This document shows positions 19,960 through 31,850 of a stretch of 64,000 bases of DNA, one piece after another. Position 1 is the first letter of the stretch, and each line of letters opens with the position of its first letter. The DNA is from Rana temporaria. Its lineage: Eukaryota > Chordata > Amphibia > Anura > Ranidae. The position numbers and the translations under genes are program-made. Below the pieces are notes generated by a model. It was not told the origin of the DNA and did not search any database. It saw only the letters and a list, made by a program, of their open reading frames with translations. The stretch spans positions 229,266,247-229,330,246 of the forward strand of contig NC_053491.1 in assembly GCF_905171775.1 (NCBI RefSeq). Reading direction: 5' to 3'.

Positions 19960-21033
19960 TGTAGCACTACCCCTGGAGGAGCTGCTGGTTTGTTTTGGGT
20001 GGCATGTTACCTCTGTGACTCCGCCATCTAGGATAGTTGATGAGAGCCGTAGTAATAGAATGTCCACGCAGCAGGTGTCTTTTTCTTATGCTTTTATTTA
20101 CCCAACAAGGTAAAACAGTTGAACTTTGTGAAGAATAGAGAAATAGCAGAGATGGAGAACACAGATTCAGGTGTAGGTAAAGGAAACAGTCCTGCTTCCA
20201 ACAACAAACTTTAATTCGCCACTCCAGCCGGAATGGGTATAGCGCACCTGGAAAGGCCTTTCTCACAAGCCTGGCAGCCAGAATAACACTCAAACTTAGG
20301 GTTAAGTCTCTGCCACAGACCCTCCCAATGGTTGCAGAAAATAGTGGTCTGAAGTCCCCTTGACTGGACTTGACACCTGGATCTCCTTCAGGTAGTTTAG
20401 GTTTTGGGTACCGACTGATAGGCGGCCAACATTCAGCCTCTCAGTGTCCGGTTCCCCTGGTCCCCGATGGATGGTCAGGCCCCTTTTGGAACACCAGCCT
20501 CTCTTGGTACTCCTCAGGCAGACTCTCCACCGTACAGCTTCCTCCAACAGGACGGACAGCCCAGGACCTCCTTAGGTGGGACCCAGTTGATTACTGAGTC
20601 CCAAGCAGCAGATCAATTGCTCCGAGCCTACATGGTCCCGAAGCCAGGATCTCTGCGTAGCACGTGCACCCCAGCCCGGAAGGCCATTTGCCGGGGCGCT
20701 GTGGAGTGGCTACCCTAAAGGTGGGCGTCACACAAGGGGAAGACCCAGGAAAATGGTGTCTGCCCCATAAATACCCCTCCCCAGTATGCACAGCGAGGAA
20801 GCCTCCTCCTGATAGGCTGCTGGGAAAAAGTATCCAGTCCTTGACTCCACTGCTGCCACCTGCCGACCTGGGGTGGAACTGCACCCCAGGAACAACAGCA
20901 TGAGCCCACAGCACAGCCAAGCTGGGACAGAAGCTCAAAATTTGAACTAATTAACCATGGTCAGAGTTACTTAACTCTTTGACCCCCTCTAAATTTCAAT
21001 AGCACCGGTTCTAAAAAGTAACCAGGCGCTACA
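19960..21033 (-). mobile_element. LTR-like unit (probable solo LTR)
   Basis: This 1074-bp unit begins TGTAGCACTACC and ends GGCGCTACA, so it has TG...CA ends with short inverted TGTAGC/GCTACA. Flanks are GTTAA and TTTAA, a possible 5-bp target duplication with one mismatch. On the minus strand a TATTTAT box in GC-rich context lies near 20775, consistent with a pol II promoter in that orientation. No internal gag-pol is present, so it reads as a solo LTR. Alternative: another element type with fortuitous TG/CA ends. Confidence 0.6.
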
Positions 21034-21596
21034 TTTAATTTGTCAAAAAAAGACTGCATACATTGATGTCTCCACCTGAAACCAACCTTCCTTAATGCGT
21101 TTCACCACTGCTGGCTTGCACTCAAGGAAGGTTGATTCCTGGGGAAGAAAATAATATATGCAATTTTTTATTTTTTTTTACAAATAAACACAGAAAGAAG
21201 AGCCAAGTTCTGGAGTGTGGCTTATATTTTTCCTAGGGTTAGCTCCACAGCGAACCCTTACTCACAAAACAGGAGCTGTCACCATGTGTTTAAAAGAAAA
21301 CATGCACCTTTCATGGTATCTGCTATAGCCGTTTTGACCTTTAAATTTTAAGAAGTAAGAATTTTTTTTTACTCACACAGCACCATAAACATATTTGTAA
21401 TGGTGTGTATCCAATTACCCGCAAGCTCCTGCTTCTGCTCAAAATCCTCCTTGCTTTGTCCTCTTCACAGCAGCTGGATACTGCTCTAAGCTGTTGTCTT
21501 CCAGCACTGTGAAGGTTAACAGCAGTGGCTTCTAATCAGGAAAGTTGCACCACTTACTTGCCCCTACACCATTTAAATAACTTGTCTTACTACACA
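21034..21596. other. No recognisable gene
   Basis: AT-rich sequence with short homopolymers. Nothing supported. Confidence 0.5.
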
Positions 21597-21771
21597 CAGG
21601 GGCGCCATCAGAAATTATGGAAGCGGGGGGGGGGTGCCGCAGCTAATTGAGAGAATTGAGAAGCTGGGGGGGGGCCTTTACAAAATAAATAAAATATAAA
21701 AAATATATTTATTTATTTTTATATAAAAAAAGGGGGGGGGTGCCATCTAGGGCCCTGGGGACCTATATATA

Positions 21772-23331
21772 CAGGCAGTGCAGAATTATTAGGCAAATTA
21801 GTATTTTGACCACATCATCCTCTTTATGCATGTTGTCTTACTCCAAGCTGTATAGGCTCGAAAGCCTACTACCAATTAGGCACATTAGGTAATGTACATC
21901 TCTGTAATGAGAAGGTGTGTGGTCTAATGACATCAACACCCTATATCAGGTGTGCATAATTATTAGTCAACTTCCTTTCCTTTGGCAAAATGGGTCAAAA
22001 GAAGGACTTGACAGGCTCAGAAAAGTCAAAAATAGTGAGATATCTTGCAGAGGGATGCAGCACTCTTAAAATTGCAAAGCTTCTGAAGCGTGATCATCGA
22101 ACAATCAAGTGTTTCATTCAAAATAGTCAACAGGGTCGCAAGAAGCGTGTGGAAAAACCAAGGCGCAAAATAACTGCCCATGAACTGAGAAAAGTCAAGC
22201 GTGCAGCTGCCAAGATGCCACTTGCCACCAGTTTGGCCATATTTCAGAGCTGCAACATCACTGGAGTGCCCAAAAGCACAAGGTGTGCAATACTCAGAGA
22301 CATGGCCAAGGTAAGAAAGGCTGAAAGACGACCACCACTGAACAAGACACACAAGCTGAAACGTCAAGACTGGGCCAAGAAATATCTCAAGACTGATTTT
22401 TCTAAGATTTTATGGACTGATGAAATGAGAGTGAGTCTTGATGGGCCAGATGGATGGGCCCGTGGCTGGATTGGTAAAGGGCAGAGAGCTCCAGTCCGAC
22501 TCAGACGCCAGCAAGGTGGAGGTGGAGTACTGGTTTGGGCTGGTATCATCAAAGATGAGCTTGTGGGGCCTTTTCGGGTTGAGGATGGAGTAAAGCTCAA
22601 CTCCCAGCCCTACTGCCAGTTTCTGGAAGACACCTTCTTCAAGCAGAGGTACAGGAAGAAGTCTGCATCCTTCAAAAAAAACATGATTTTCATGCAGGAC
22701 AATGCTCCATCACACGCGTCCAAGTACTCCACAGCGTGGCTGGCAAGAAAGGGTATAAAATAAGATAAACTAATGACATGGCCTCATTGTTCACCTGATC
22801 TGAACCCCATTGAGAACCTGTGGTCCATCATCAAATGTGAGATTTACAAGGAGGGAAAACAGTACACCTCTCTGAATAGTGTCTGGGAGGCTGTGGTTGC
22901 TGCTGCACGCAATGTTGATGGTGAACAGATCAAAACACTGACAGAATCCATGGATGGCAGGCTTTTGAGTGTCATTGCAAAGAAAGGTGGCTATATTGGT
23001 CACTGATTTGTTTTTGTTTTGTTTTTGAATGTCAGAAATGTATATTTGTGAATGTTGAGATGTTATATTGGTTTCACTGGTAAAAATAAATAATTGAAAT
23101 GGGTATATATTTTTTTTTTGTTAAGTTGCCTAATAATTATGCACAGTAATAGTCACCTGCACACACAGATATCCCCCTAAAATAGCTAAAACTAAAAACA
23201 AACTAAAAACTACTTCCAAAAATATTCAGCTTTGATATTAATGAGTTTTTTGGGTTCATTGAGAACATGGTTGTTGTTCAATAAAAAAAATAATCCTCAA
23301 AAATACAACTTGCCTAATAATTCTGCACTCC

Positions 23332-23334
<3 letters not shown>
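21772..23334 (+). mobile_element. Tc1/mariner-superfamily transposon of DD37E type, nearly intact
   Basis: This 1563-bp element is flanked by TA on both sides. Inverted ends are CAGGCAGTGCAGAATTATTAGGCAA-type at left and its complement ending ATTCTGCACTCCCTG at right. It carries a transposase frame interrupted once. DD37E spacing and vertebrate occurrence match the group called TRT in the literature; that name is from memory. Confidence 0.88.
21990..23006 (+). pseudogene. DD37E mariner-type transposase with one in-frame nonsense codon
   Basis: The enzyme would cut and paste the element at TA sites. From ATG 21990 the frame is open to a TAA at 22761-22763, then continues in the same phase (first next ATG 22773) to 23006, 338 codons in all. 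Visible parts are an N-terminal helix-turn-helix (GCSTLKIAKLLKRDHRTIK), a basic AT-hook or linker-like stretch (GRKKRVEKPRRK), ILWTDEMRVSLDG (first Asp), GGGGVLVWAGI, FMQDNAPSHA (second Asp) and SPDLNPIENLW (Glu). There are 37 residues between the second Asp and the Glu when the stop is counted as a residue. No other break is seen, so inactivation is recent. Confidence 0.87.

Positions 23335-23388
<54 letters not shown>
23335..23388. repeat. (TA)n microsatellite
   Basis: Pure TA array directly right of the mariner end. Its first TA is the target-site copy. Confidence 0.95.
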
Positions 23389-23391
<3 letters not shown>

Positions 23392-23757
23392 TTACATTTT
23401 TTTTTTTTTATATAAAAAAAAATACAAAATAAAGGGGGTTGCCAATCCGGGACCATGGGGACCTCCGGGCCCCTGGGGACCTTTTGGTCTTTTAATAAAA
23501 AGAAAAAAGAAAAAAAAGAAATACAAAAATATATTAAAAAATGATTTTTTTTTTTATAAAAAAAGGGGGTTTGCCACATGGGGCCCTGTGGACCTCCGGA
23601 CCCCTGGGCCCTTTAATAAATATATATTATAAATAAAAAAATATATACAAAATGTAATTTTTTTTTATAAAAAAGGAGGGTTGCCATCCATGGCCCTGGG
23701 GACCTCTTGGCCCCTGTGGACCTCTATAAAATAAAATATATATATATAAAAAAATAA

Positions 23758-23788
<31 letters not shown>

Positions 23789-23975
23789 TATATAAAAAAA
23801 GGGGGGTTGTTATCCGGCGCCCTGGGGACCTCTGGGCCCTTTAATAAAAAATATATATATAAAAAAATTAGTACACCCTGACATCAATGATACATCAAGT
23901 TTTGTGAATGGAACAGGGCTCAATTAATCATAGGAGTGTAGTAAGACAAGTTGTATGATATGCTCTCTATTTTCC

Positions 23976-24202
23976 CACCAGGATTCCCGGCAGTTTTAAA
24001 CCCGGCAGTTTTCCTATGGGGAAACACTGCGAGGGAGCATACCCACGGCCGGGATTCCCGCCAAAGCTCTCCCCGCAGTTTTCCAGACGGGAAACCCGGC
24101 CGTGTGTACACAGGGAAAGTTACCGGGCAGGTTCTCGGTTTTCCCGTCGGGATTCCTGGCGGACTTTATACGGCCGGGAATCCAGGTTGTGTATACAGGG
24201 CT
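23976..24202. mobile_element. Harbinger-like hairpin MITE fragment (CCCGGC/GTGTGTAC family)
   Basis: Words GGATTCCCGGCAGTTTT, CGGCCGTGTGTACACAGGG and GTTTTCCCGTCGGGATTCC match the element at 43343-43717. The right end is GTATACAGGGC. The left end is truncated. Confidence 0.6.
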
Positions 24203-24563
24203 TAAATTATAGGTAGTGATAAAAGCCACAAATAAGTGTTTATGATATCCATTCACCCACTTATTCTTGTTAACACTTTCTGCAGCATACATATTAAATT
24301 GAATATAAATGTTTTGTCACAGGCTTGCACGTTTTGCAGAAAAGAGGATGGTAATGTGTACAACATGGCCTCCCCCTTCTACTCTTTCAATTTAGCGTAG
24401 TGAAACCTCATAATCATCACTGTTCACGCACAAGGGTGATGTAATTATCTAAAAACATACTATTTAAGGTGACCAGATTGTAAAAGAATATATTTTGTTT
24501 AAGGTCAAAGAAAATGAAAATGCATAAATTAAACATATTCTACCTTTAAATAAACTAACCATT

Positions 24564-25205
24564 TTAAAAGTGGTTGTTACCCTAAAAAAATATAGAGATC
24601 CTGTTTCCTTACAGCAGGTCTAGCCTGCCCCTCTGGAAGCTGTGAAAAAAACTGACAATTTCAGTCCTTTCCTTTTGTAAACTGTCCATGGTTTATGTGC
24701 CTCCATCATCCACTGTCTCTCCTCTCTGCTCTCCCCCATCCTCCTCTCCCTGCCTGTCAGTTTCGGAAGTCTGTGTCCATGTCAGGAACAACCCCCCCCC
24801 CCCCCCGCTGTTAGTGAAAAATGAAAATGAAAAGATGACTGCTCCTCTCTTTTAAGCTGCCATCCTGTACTGTATAAGGGTTTGTTAGAAACAAACCTTT
24901 TTGCGCTGTATCTTCAGGCAGGTCACGTGACTCCCGGCCGCTCTGCTATTCCGATTTAGGGCTACGGCAGGAGGGGCCCAGCAGCTAGCTGACATGACTC
25001 CCGGCTGATGTCAGAGGGAGAGCTTGGCTCCTCCTGCTTTAGATCGGACTATTAGAGCGGCCAGGAGTCACGTGATCGGCCTGAAGATACTTCACAAAAA
25101 GGTATTTAGGGGCATTGATTTGAACAAACATGTATACAATGCAGGATGGTAGGTTAACATGGGGTGCTGGCATCAAAGCATAATTTATGGTTATACACCC
25201 TTTAA
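24564..25205. mobile_element. T2/Kolobok-like MITE, TTAA-bounded
   Basis: Ends are TTAAAAGTGGTTGTTACCCT and GGTTATACACCCTTTAA, flanked by TTAA. The interior includes an inverted pair around TCACGTGACTCCCGGCCGCTCT (about 24925) and its complement at about 25055. A C run lies at 24792-24807. Confidence 0.65.
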
Positions 25206-25857
25206 GCTTTGCTGAAGCCTATAGCAAGCAGGTGTGGGCCCCAGCATCAGACAAAAGTAAAAAAAAAAAATAACATACATTTTACTTGCATGTAGGTTAG
25301 AACTCGTGTTATTGTTTACACATAAGCAATGCTTACTGTAGGGTTAAATGAATGTACTAGGGGTAACAAGGCAGCTCTGTTCCCTCTGTGTCATATTATA
25401 AGGAGAGTGTATAGGTCATACCATGCTGCCCATGCACACTTGGCTTTAGGACATCCTTATAACACCCACTGAAGTATGGGTGTCTGAGATGCAATACACT
25501 TTCATACTGGGGAATGCATGCAAGTGACCCATGTGTGTGTTTTATTTTTATCGAGCATTTCCATCTTTAAAAAAAAAAAAGTAAATAACTGCATAATCAG
25601 TTCTACCATATTATGGTCATGTTATGTGATTCACATAAAAACATCAATTGTTTAATGATTACAACCTGCTGTTAACTAGCAGATTCATATCAGACATCAA
25701 GCCACGGTCTGGCACAACCAGTAAATAATCACTTGGACTGATAAAAAAACAAAATATTAAAAAAATATTGTTAATGGTGGGGATAAATTTCAACATGATG
25801 AATAACATTTTTATACATATTTGCTATTTTAAACAGCATTTGCCTTATATATAACTG
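25206..25857. other. No recognisable gene
   Basis: AT-rich, several A homopolymers. Nothing supported. Confidence 0.5.
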
Positions 25858-25860
25858 TAA

Positions 25861-26341
25861 GGCCCCGTACACACGACCGAACATGTCTGCTGAAACTGGT
25901 CCGCGGACCAGTTTCAGCAGACATGTTCGGTCGTGTGTAGGCCCGAGCGGACAGGATTCCAGCATACATTTGCCCGCTGGGCCTTTTTCCAGCGGGCAAA
26001 TATTTCCAAACTTGTTTTAAAACAGCCCGCTGGAATCCTGTCTGCTCGGACATGTTCAGTCGTCTGTACAGACCTACCGTACATGTCCGAGCGCCCGCCA
26101 TCCCTCGCATGCGTCGAATGACTTTGACGCATGCGTGGAAGCATTGAACTGGCAGGGCCGCCCACGTCGCCGCGTCATCGTCGCAGCGACGGCGCGGCCA
26201 CGCCCCGCGTATTGTTTACGCGCGGATTTCTGTATGATGGTGAGTACAGCCACCATACAGAAATCCCCGGGCAGACATGTACGGTGAAAACGGTCCGGCG
26301 GACCGGTTTCATCGTACATGTTTGCTCGTCTGTACGAGGCA
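25861..26341. mobile_element. Harbinger-like MITE, TAA target
   Basis: Ends are GGCCCCGTACACACGACCGA and, inverted, TGCCTCGTACAGACGAG, flanked by TAA at 25858-25860 and 26342-26344. Inside is a strong hairpin of CATGTCTGCTGAAACTGGTC with its complement (25881-25926). 3-bp TWA targets are the PIF/Harbinger hallmark. No ORF with a domain. Confidence 0.75.
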
Positions 26342-26542
26342 TAAAGGTGAAGTAAACACAGCTTCCTTTTTATTTTCTAAGCTCTTGGACCACACCTCTG
26401 AATAAATCTCTTTCCTGCTGAGATATTTAACCAATTTTCAGCACATTGCAATCAATACGACACAAATGAGATAACTGTCAACAAACAGTTACAGTATATC
26501 TCTAAGCCGCAAAAAGATTTCATCACCAGCATAGGCCTAAGC

Positions 26543-26681
26543 CAGGGGGTCTCAAACTGGTGGCCCTTCAGCTGTTGTGAAACTACAAGTCCCATCATGC
26601 CTCTGCCCGTGTAGAGTCATGCGTGTAACTGTCAGCCTTGCAATGGCTCATGGGACTTGTAGTTTTAGTTTGAGACCACTG
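26543..26681. mobile_element. hAT-like MITE, 139 bp
   Basis: Ends are CAGGGGGTCTCAAACT and AGTTTGAGACCACTG. Flanks GCCTAAGC (26535-26542) and GCTTAAAC (26682-26689) match 6 of 8, as expected for an aged 8-bp hAT target duplication. A subterminal pair ACTACAAGTCCCATCATG/CATGGGACTTGTAGT-like is also inverted. Confidence 0.75.
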
Positions 26682-27102
26682 GCTTAAACAAAATGGTCAT
26701 TCTCTACTTATTTAGTAAGTCAACCCCGTTGTTCTATGTACTGAAAGTGGTATTGAACTCCACAATATATTTTTTCAATTGGCCCTCAGGAGGTTTATGC
26801 CATAAAGTGCTAGTATGCACCCCATATTAGCACATCATGTCAGACTTCCAACATTAAACCAGCCCTCCAGAGCTGCACTGTCACTGATCCAGCTGGTCCT
26901 GGGTGCTTCCATCTTTTCCCAGTTTACTCTTGAATGGCCATACTGCATTGACTTAGCTCCCACACATGTGCACAGTCGCCTCATCATGGCACAGAGCGTG
27001 TGGTCTAAGTTGTGAATGCCCATGTGCATGACACACCAGGAGAGGCATTTATGACAGAAGAGACCACTAGTGTCACTTCTGCTATAAAAACCCAATCTGT
27101 TA

Positions 27103-27491
27103 GGCCTTGTACACACAACCGGACAGTTTTCCGGCCTAGCGGACAGGTTTCCAACGGACAAAAGTTTCTTAGCATGCTAAGAAACTTGTCCGCTGGAAGC
27201 CTGTCCGTCGGACATGTCCGATGGTTAGTACGACTCATCGGACATGTCCGCTGGCCCGAAATCCCGCGCATGCGTCGAAGTGATTCGACGCATGCGTGGA
27301 AGCATTGAACTTCCTGGTTCGCGCACGTCGCCGCGTCATCGTCGCCGCCACGTCACCGCGTTTTCTGTCCGCGGGGAATTTGGTCTGATGGTGTGTACAC
27401 ACATCAGACCAAAATCTCCCAGCAGACATGTCAGATGAAAACGGTCCGCAGACCGTTTTCATCGGACATGTTCGGTCGTGTGTACGAGGCC
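27103..27491. mobile_element. Harbinger-like MITE, TTA target
   Basis: Ends are GGCCTTGTACACACAACCGG and, inverted, GGCCTCGTACACACGACCGA. An exact TTA duplication lies at 27100-27102 and 27492-27494. It shares the GCATGCGTGGAAGCATTGAACT block with other copies in the window. Confidence 0.8.
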
Positions 27492-27913
27492 TTAGTGTTT
27501 TTTCTAATTTCTACTTTTATACCTTTTTATTAATACCTGTTTTTTCTTTTTACAACTATTACAAGGTATCCAATTGATTTTCACTGTATACATTGAAGCT
27601 GTTGTATTGTCAAATCTGCCTAACCTTTCACTGATAGAGATTGAAAGAAAACATGTTATTAATTTTATTGTGCTAAATTCATTTTCATTTTTACTGTAGA
27701 CTAGGCAATTTAATAAAAACTTCCTGCTACGTGTACAGCACATATTTTTTAGTACCATAAAGACTGTGACATCCAGCTTTTCAGTGCAGTATTTGTTTCT
27801 TAGTGGCTATTGCAAGACTGGCACGTCTTACAGTAGCCACTGCCAAGTTTTTAACCTTCAGCTCTTGAAAGGTTGATCTTTAAAATGTTTTACCAACCTG
27901 AACCCCCTCTCCT

Positions 27914-28401
27914 TTAAAGTGTTACTAAACCCAGAACCTGCATTCACTATATCTGGTCCCCCACAGTACACAGAACATGGAAATGCAATTGTTTTAGTAA
28001 ATATAAACTACTAAATACCCTTTCTCATCAGCAGTGTATAGCAGTCTTGTGACTTCTATTAGTGTCTGGTTAAAGCTTGTAGGAGGAATTCTTATTCTCC
28101 TCTGACTGTCCTATGCAGTTGCATGACCCCTGACCCTCTGGATGGTGCTGATTAGCCTTGTGCTGATCACATGCACTGTCCCAAGAAAAAAACTCTCAAG
28201 CAATGCACACCACACTGAGCATGTGCAGCTTGTCCCCAAGGCTCTGTTCTATTAACAGATTGGGGACTGTGAAAGAAGGGAAGGATGAAACATCCTTTTT
28301 ACACAATGCAGAGGATCAACCCCTTAGTATCCACAGTGAGTATAACAAGCATGCTTTACTGCACATACAATTTTACTGTTGTGGGCTTAGTAACACTTTA
28401 A
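27914..28401. mobile_element. T2/Kolobok-like MITE, TTAA-bounded
   Basis: Ends are TTAAAGTGTTACTAAACCCA and, inverted, TTAAAGTGTTACTAAGCCCA, with TTAA at each edge. About 490 bp, no domain-bearing ORF. Confidence 0.75.
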
Positions 28402-29145
28402 AGCCCATCGAATGGAAATATAACAAAAGCAGCTTTTCGTGCAATATTAAACTCCAATTCAAGGGAAACAAAAAGGCTCTTCCCTTAATTAACTTAGCAT
28501 CCAGCTAAGTAATAAAGTGGTTCACAGGCAACCAAAGTATTAAGAAGGCAGAAAACATTTAGGAAGTGTGAATATCTTCTGTGACATCACTCTTTAAAAC
28601 AATATGCGGTGTCATGCTACCGTAGTATCCAGGGTGGTTATTTTTTTTAAATGTGATAAAAACAAAAATAAATAAAAATTTGCCAATAGAAAAATGGTCT
28701 CCATTGACTATATTTGCATTTTTTTTAATGAAAATTCATTGATAGCCTATGGGGACTCATTTTCCATTCATCACTTTAACATGGCGAATGTGCAAGGAAT
28801 GTAAAGTAGAAATTCTTAAGCTCTTTGCTAAGCTTTAATGTGTGTGCTTTACCTGTGGCTATGGAGAAAGAAACAATACAGTACATTTAGCAGAACAAGG
28901 CACATACATAACTGTCAGTTCTTAGAAAATGCTATTCCTTTATAATACATATATGGAATGTAGGTCAAGAGAAATTGTGTTTATCAGGTGTGTTTCTTGC
29001 TAAATAACTCATTCTGAAATGACCCTTTTGGCAGCAATATAGCTCTCTATTGATTACTGGATGACCTACCTTCCTACCCCTTTCAATTGGAACATTTTAT
29101 CTGTCAAAAGCATTTAATACCAAAATGTAGAGCAGAAACTCCAGC
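28402..29145. other. No recognisable gene
   Basis: AT-rich sequence. Nothing supported. Confidence 0.5.
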
Positions 29146-29616
29146 TTAAAGCAGACCTTAAGTCATTTTTTCAACTTTCCATCTATTAAATCTTCTGCCC
29201 TTGTTGTTTTTACTTTGGATAGTAAAACTTTTTTTTTTCTGCCAGTAAATATCTTATATAGTCCACTTCCTGTTTCTTGTCTGGTAAAAAGCCTAGGCTT
29301 ATGTCATCATGCTCAGCTCTCTCTCTCACTCTTGTGAGAGTTTGCCAGGAAGGGAGGGGGTGAGTCATAAGAGGGCCAATGAGGGCTGCAGAGCTGGAGT
29401 TGTGCCTCTGTGTGTCTGTGTAAATCCAGGAAGTGAACAGGCAGCAGCTTCAGCTTCCCACAGTTAAAATGGCTGCAGCAAAACTTAGTGGAGGGAGATT
29501 TCTGCAGCATATTTGGCAAGTACGGAATCAGAGTAAATATAAAATAATAAGAAGATTCAGAATGGCAAAGATGTTTTTATTACAAATTATGTCAGCATAC
29601 TTCAGTTTCTCTTTAA
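29146..29616. mobile_element. T2/Kolobok-like MITE, TTAA-bounded
   Basis: Ends are TTAAAGCAGACCTTAAGTCA and, inverted, TTAAAGAGAAACTGAAGTA. The interior has CACTTCCTG-type subterminal blocks and a CTCTCACTCTTGTGAGAG hairpin (about 29323). Confidence 0.6.
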
Positions 29617-29653
29617 AAAGTTGGCTTATTTAAAGGGATTTTTAAAATCCCTT

Positions 29654-30303
29654 GGGGTAGATCCACAAAGAAAGTACAAAACAAGATACGATGGCATCTG
29701 GGTTAGATCCGACAGGCGTACGTCTTCGCACGCCTTCAGATCTTAGATGCAATTTTTCAACGTCCGCTAGGTGGCGTTCCCGTCGTAATCCGCGTCAAGT
29801 ATGCAAATTAGCTATTTCCGACGATCCACGAACGTACGAGCGGCCGTCGCATTTTTTTACGTTGTATCCGTTCGGCTTTTTCCGGCATATAGTTAAAGCT
29901 GCTTTCTGGTGGCGTACTCAATGTTAAGTATGGCCGTCGTTCCCGCGTATAATTTTAAAAAATTTACGTCGTTTGCGTAAGTCGTCCGTGAATGGGGCTG
30001 GACGCCATTTACGTTCACGTCGAAAACAATGACGTCCTTGCGACGTTATTTGGAGCAATGCACCCTGGGAGTTTTGACGGACGGGGCATGCGCAGTTCGT
30101 TCGGCGCGGGGACGCGCTTCATTTAAATGAAACACGCCCCCTACCCGCCCAATTTGAATTCCGCGCCCTTACGCCGCGAGAGATACACTCTGCCCCAGTA
30201 ACGTACGGCGCAAATTCTTTCAGGATTCAAAGAAAAGTAAGTTACAGCGGCGTAGCGTATTTCACATACGCTGCGCCCACGCAGATGTATGTGGATCTGC
30301 CCC
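29654..30303. mobile_element. CpG-rich MITE (GGGGCAGATCCAC family), copy 2
   Basis: Ends are GGGGTAGATCCAC and GTGGATCTGCCCC, with an exact 3-bp duplication CTT (29651-29653 and 30304-30306). The interior resembles copies at 35375 and 56942, the latter inverted. Confidence 0.8.
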
Positions 30304-30945
30304 CTTGTCTGTATCTTGGAAGCAACCTTGTGCAATTAGTTCAGAAGCTTGTAATACAATGTGCAGGGCACCTTGATCCTTCTGTCCCAAAGGTCTGTAC
30401 TGAAAGTGAGTGCATCACTGAGCAAAAATCGTTCAACCCAGCTTGCACATAACTCCTTATCTGATACGTAACTGTGTCTATGAGTTGGCTGTTGTAACCA
30501 ATCATATCTCATCTGCAGTGTTTGCTATGAGTTACTGCAAATTGTCCAAAGTCATGGCACAACCACTGCTCTATTTCATAAGCCTTTATGTCTAAAATCA
30601 ATGTAACAGTAAGCACAGGGTTGTCTATGTCATTACACTGTGAAAACCACAGGTTAAAAGAAAGACACAAGCTTCAGAACGTACCTTATAAAAAGAGTCT
30701 TTCTAGGACACCTTTCATCACACAGTTGGAACAATACATCAAAACTGCAGCATGCTGTATTTTCTTTTTAACCTTAACCAACCTTTTAACTGCACTGTGG
30801 CTTTTGTGACAACGCACGCCAAAGCACGTAGGCCTTAAGTGTATTTTCATTTTAAAATAAAAAAAACACCCAACAGTGAAGTTCCATTGCTAAAGAGGAT
30901 TCTATCATAACAAGGAAAGCAAAGAGCAGTGATGATGGACTAAGG
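30304..30945. other. No recognisable gene
   Basis: Nothing supported. Confidence 0.5.
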
Positions 30946-31255
30946 CAGGGTCTCCAAACTTTTCAAACAAAGGGCCAGTTTACGGTCCTTCAGACTTTAG
31001 GGGGGGCCATTGGGAGTAGAAAATGTTCAGTGGGAGTAAATAATACCATATCTTTGGTGTCAGTGGGAGGACTAGTTCCCCAACGTTGGTGTCAATGGAA
31101 AGAATTGATGGTGTCAGTTGGAGGAGTAGTGCCCCATTGTTGTCAGCAACAAGAATTATGCCCCATTGGAGTTGGATAGAATAGTTTTCCAAGGGCTGCA
31201 TTAAGGCACGCAAAGGGCCGCATTCGGCCCCAAGGCCGCAGTTTGGAGACCCCTG
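30946..31255. mobile_element. hAT-like MITE, 310 bp
   Basis: Ends are CAGGGTCTCCAAACTTT and GCAGTTTGGAGACCCCTG. Flanks GACTAAGG and GGCTAAGG match 7 of 8, an 8-bp target duplication. The interior has GTGTCAGTGGGAGGA-like short repeats. Confidence 0.8.
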
Positions 31256-31464
31256 GGCTAAGGGGTCAAGAGCATCTGAGTGGAAAACATCTCTTCAAAG
31301 TACACTCCATATCCATCTTCCGTGTTGTATGGAAGCTGATGCCTCCTGGGATATGAGACTTGGGTATCTCAGTAGGCTGAAAGAAGAGGTCAACGAGTCA
31401 CACTTGCCTAGGCAAGCATCAAGGCAGGGGGTGGGTGGAATGCAAATAAAATGTAAAGACAATG

Positions 31465-31735
31465 AAGGATAAGTGCACCCTTGGTAACATGTTACACCCG
31501 TATTTAGGGTGTAACATGTAACAATTTACTAACGAGCACCTGTCTGCGCCACTTCATTTTCCTGCCGTGAAGGCAGGCAGGGGATCTTCTCCCTGCACTC
31601 GCTGTCACAATTTAAAAAGAGCACAGCTTTGCCCACATGGCCGTGTCATTCATTCGCATGAATGAACTTCAACTACTGTCTTCCATTGCAGCAGATGTAT
31701 TATAGTATTCAATGAAATGCTAGGGCACTGGTGAG
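31465..31735. repeat. Dispersed repeat, also present at 41129-41410
   Basis: It shares GGATAAGT-CACC-TTGG and the hairpin TTACACCCGTATTTAGGGTGTAA with 41133-41185, followed by related sequence in both places. Probably a T2-like MITE whose ends are not clear here. Confidence 0.5.
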
Positions 31736-31850
31736 CGCTATGTACCAAAGGCACGGGCAGACAGCTGTACTGAGATTTTGCAGGATAGTGCGCTGTAGGC
31801 TTTGGAAAAAAAGAAAAAAAATGCAATTTTTTTTAACTGCAAGAATACTT

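Larger units (their letters stand above)
21597..23870. repeat. Minisatellite of 110-150-bp units, interrupted by a mariner insertion
   Basis: Units combine an AT-rich part (TTTATATAAAAAAAGGGGGG) with TTGCCATC...GGGCCCTGGGGACCTC. They recur near 21722-21770, 23408-23480, 23560-23615, 23668-23730 and 23795-23850. The mariner at 21772-23334 splits the first unit from the others. TA-rich stretches vary in length between units. Confidence 0.75.

Noticed and set aside
20302..20938. Several frames of 75-115 codons as a host gene
   Set aside because: They overlap on both strands inside a unit with TG...CA ends, which fits an LTR better. No domain recognised.
26543..26681. tRNA- or SINE-type promoter
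   Set aside because: No A/B box arrangement. CAGGGGTC ends and an 8-bp flank match fit a hAT MITE instead.
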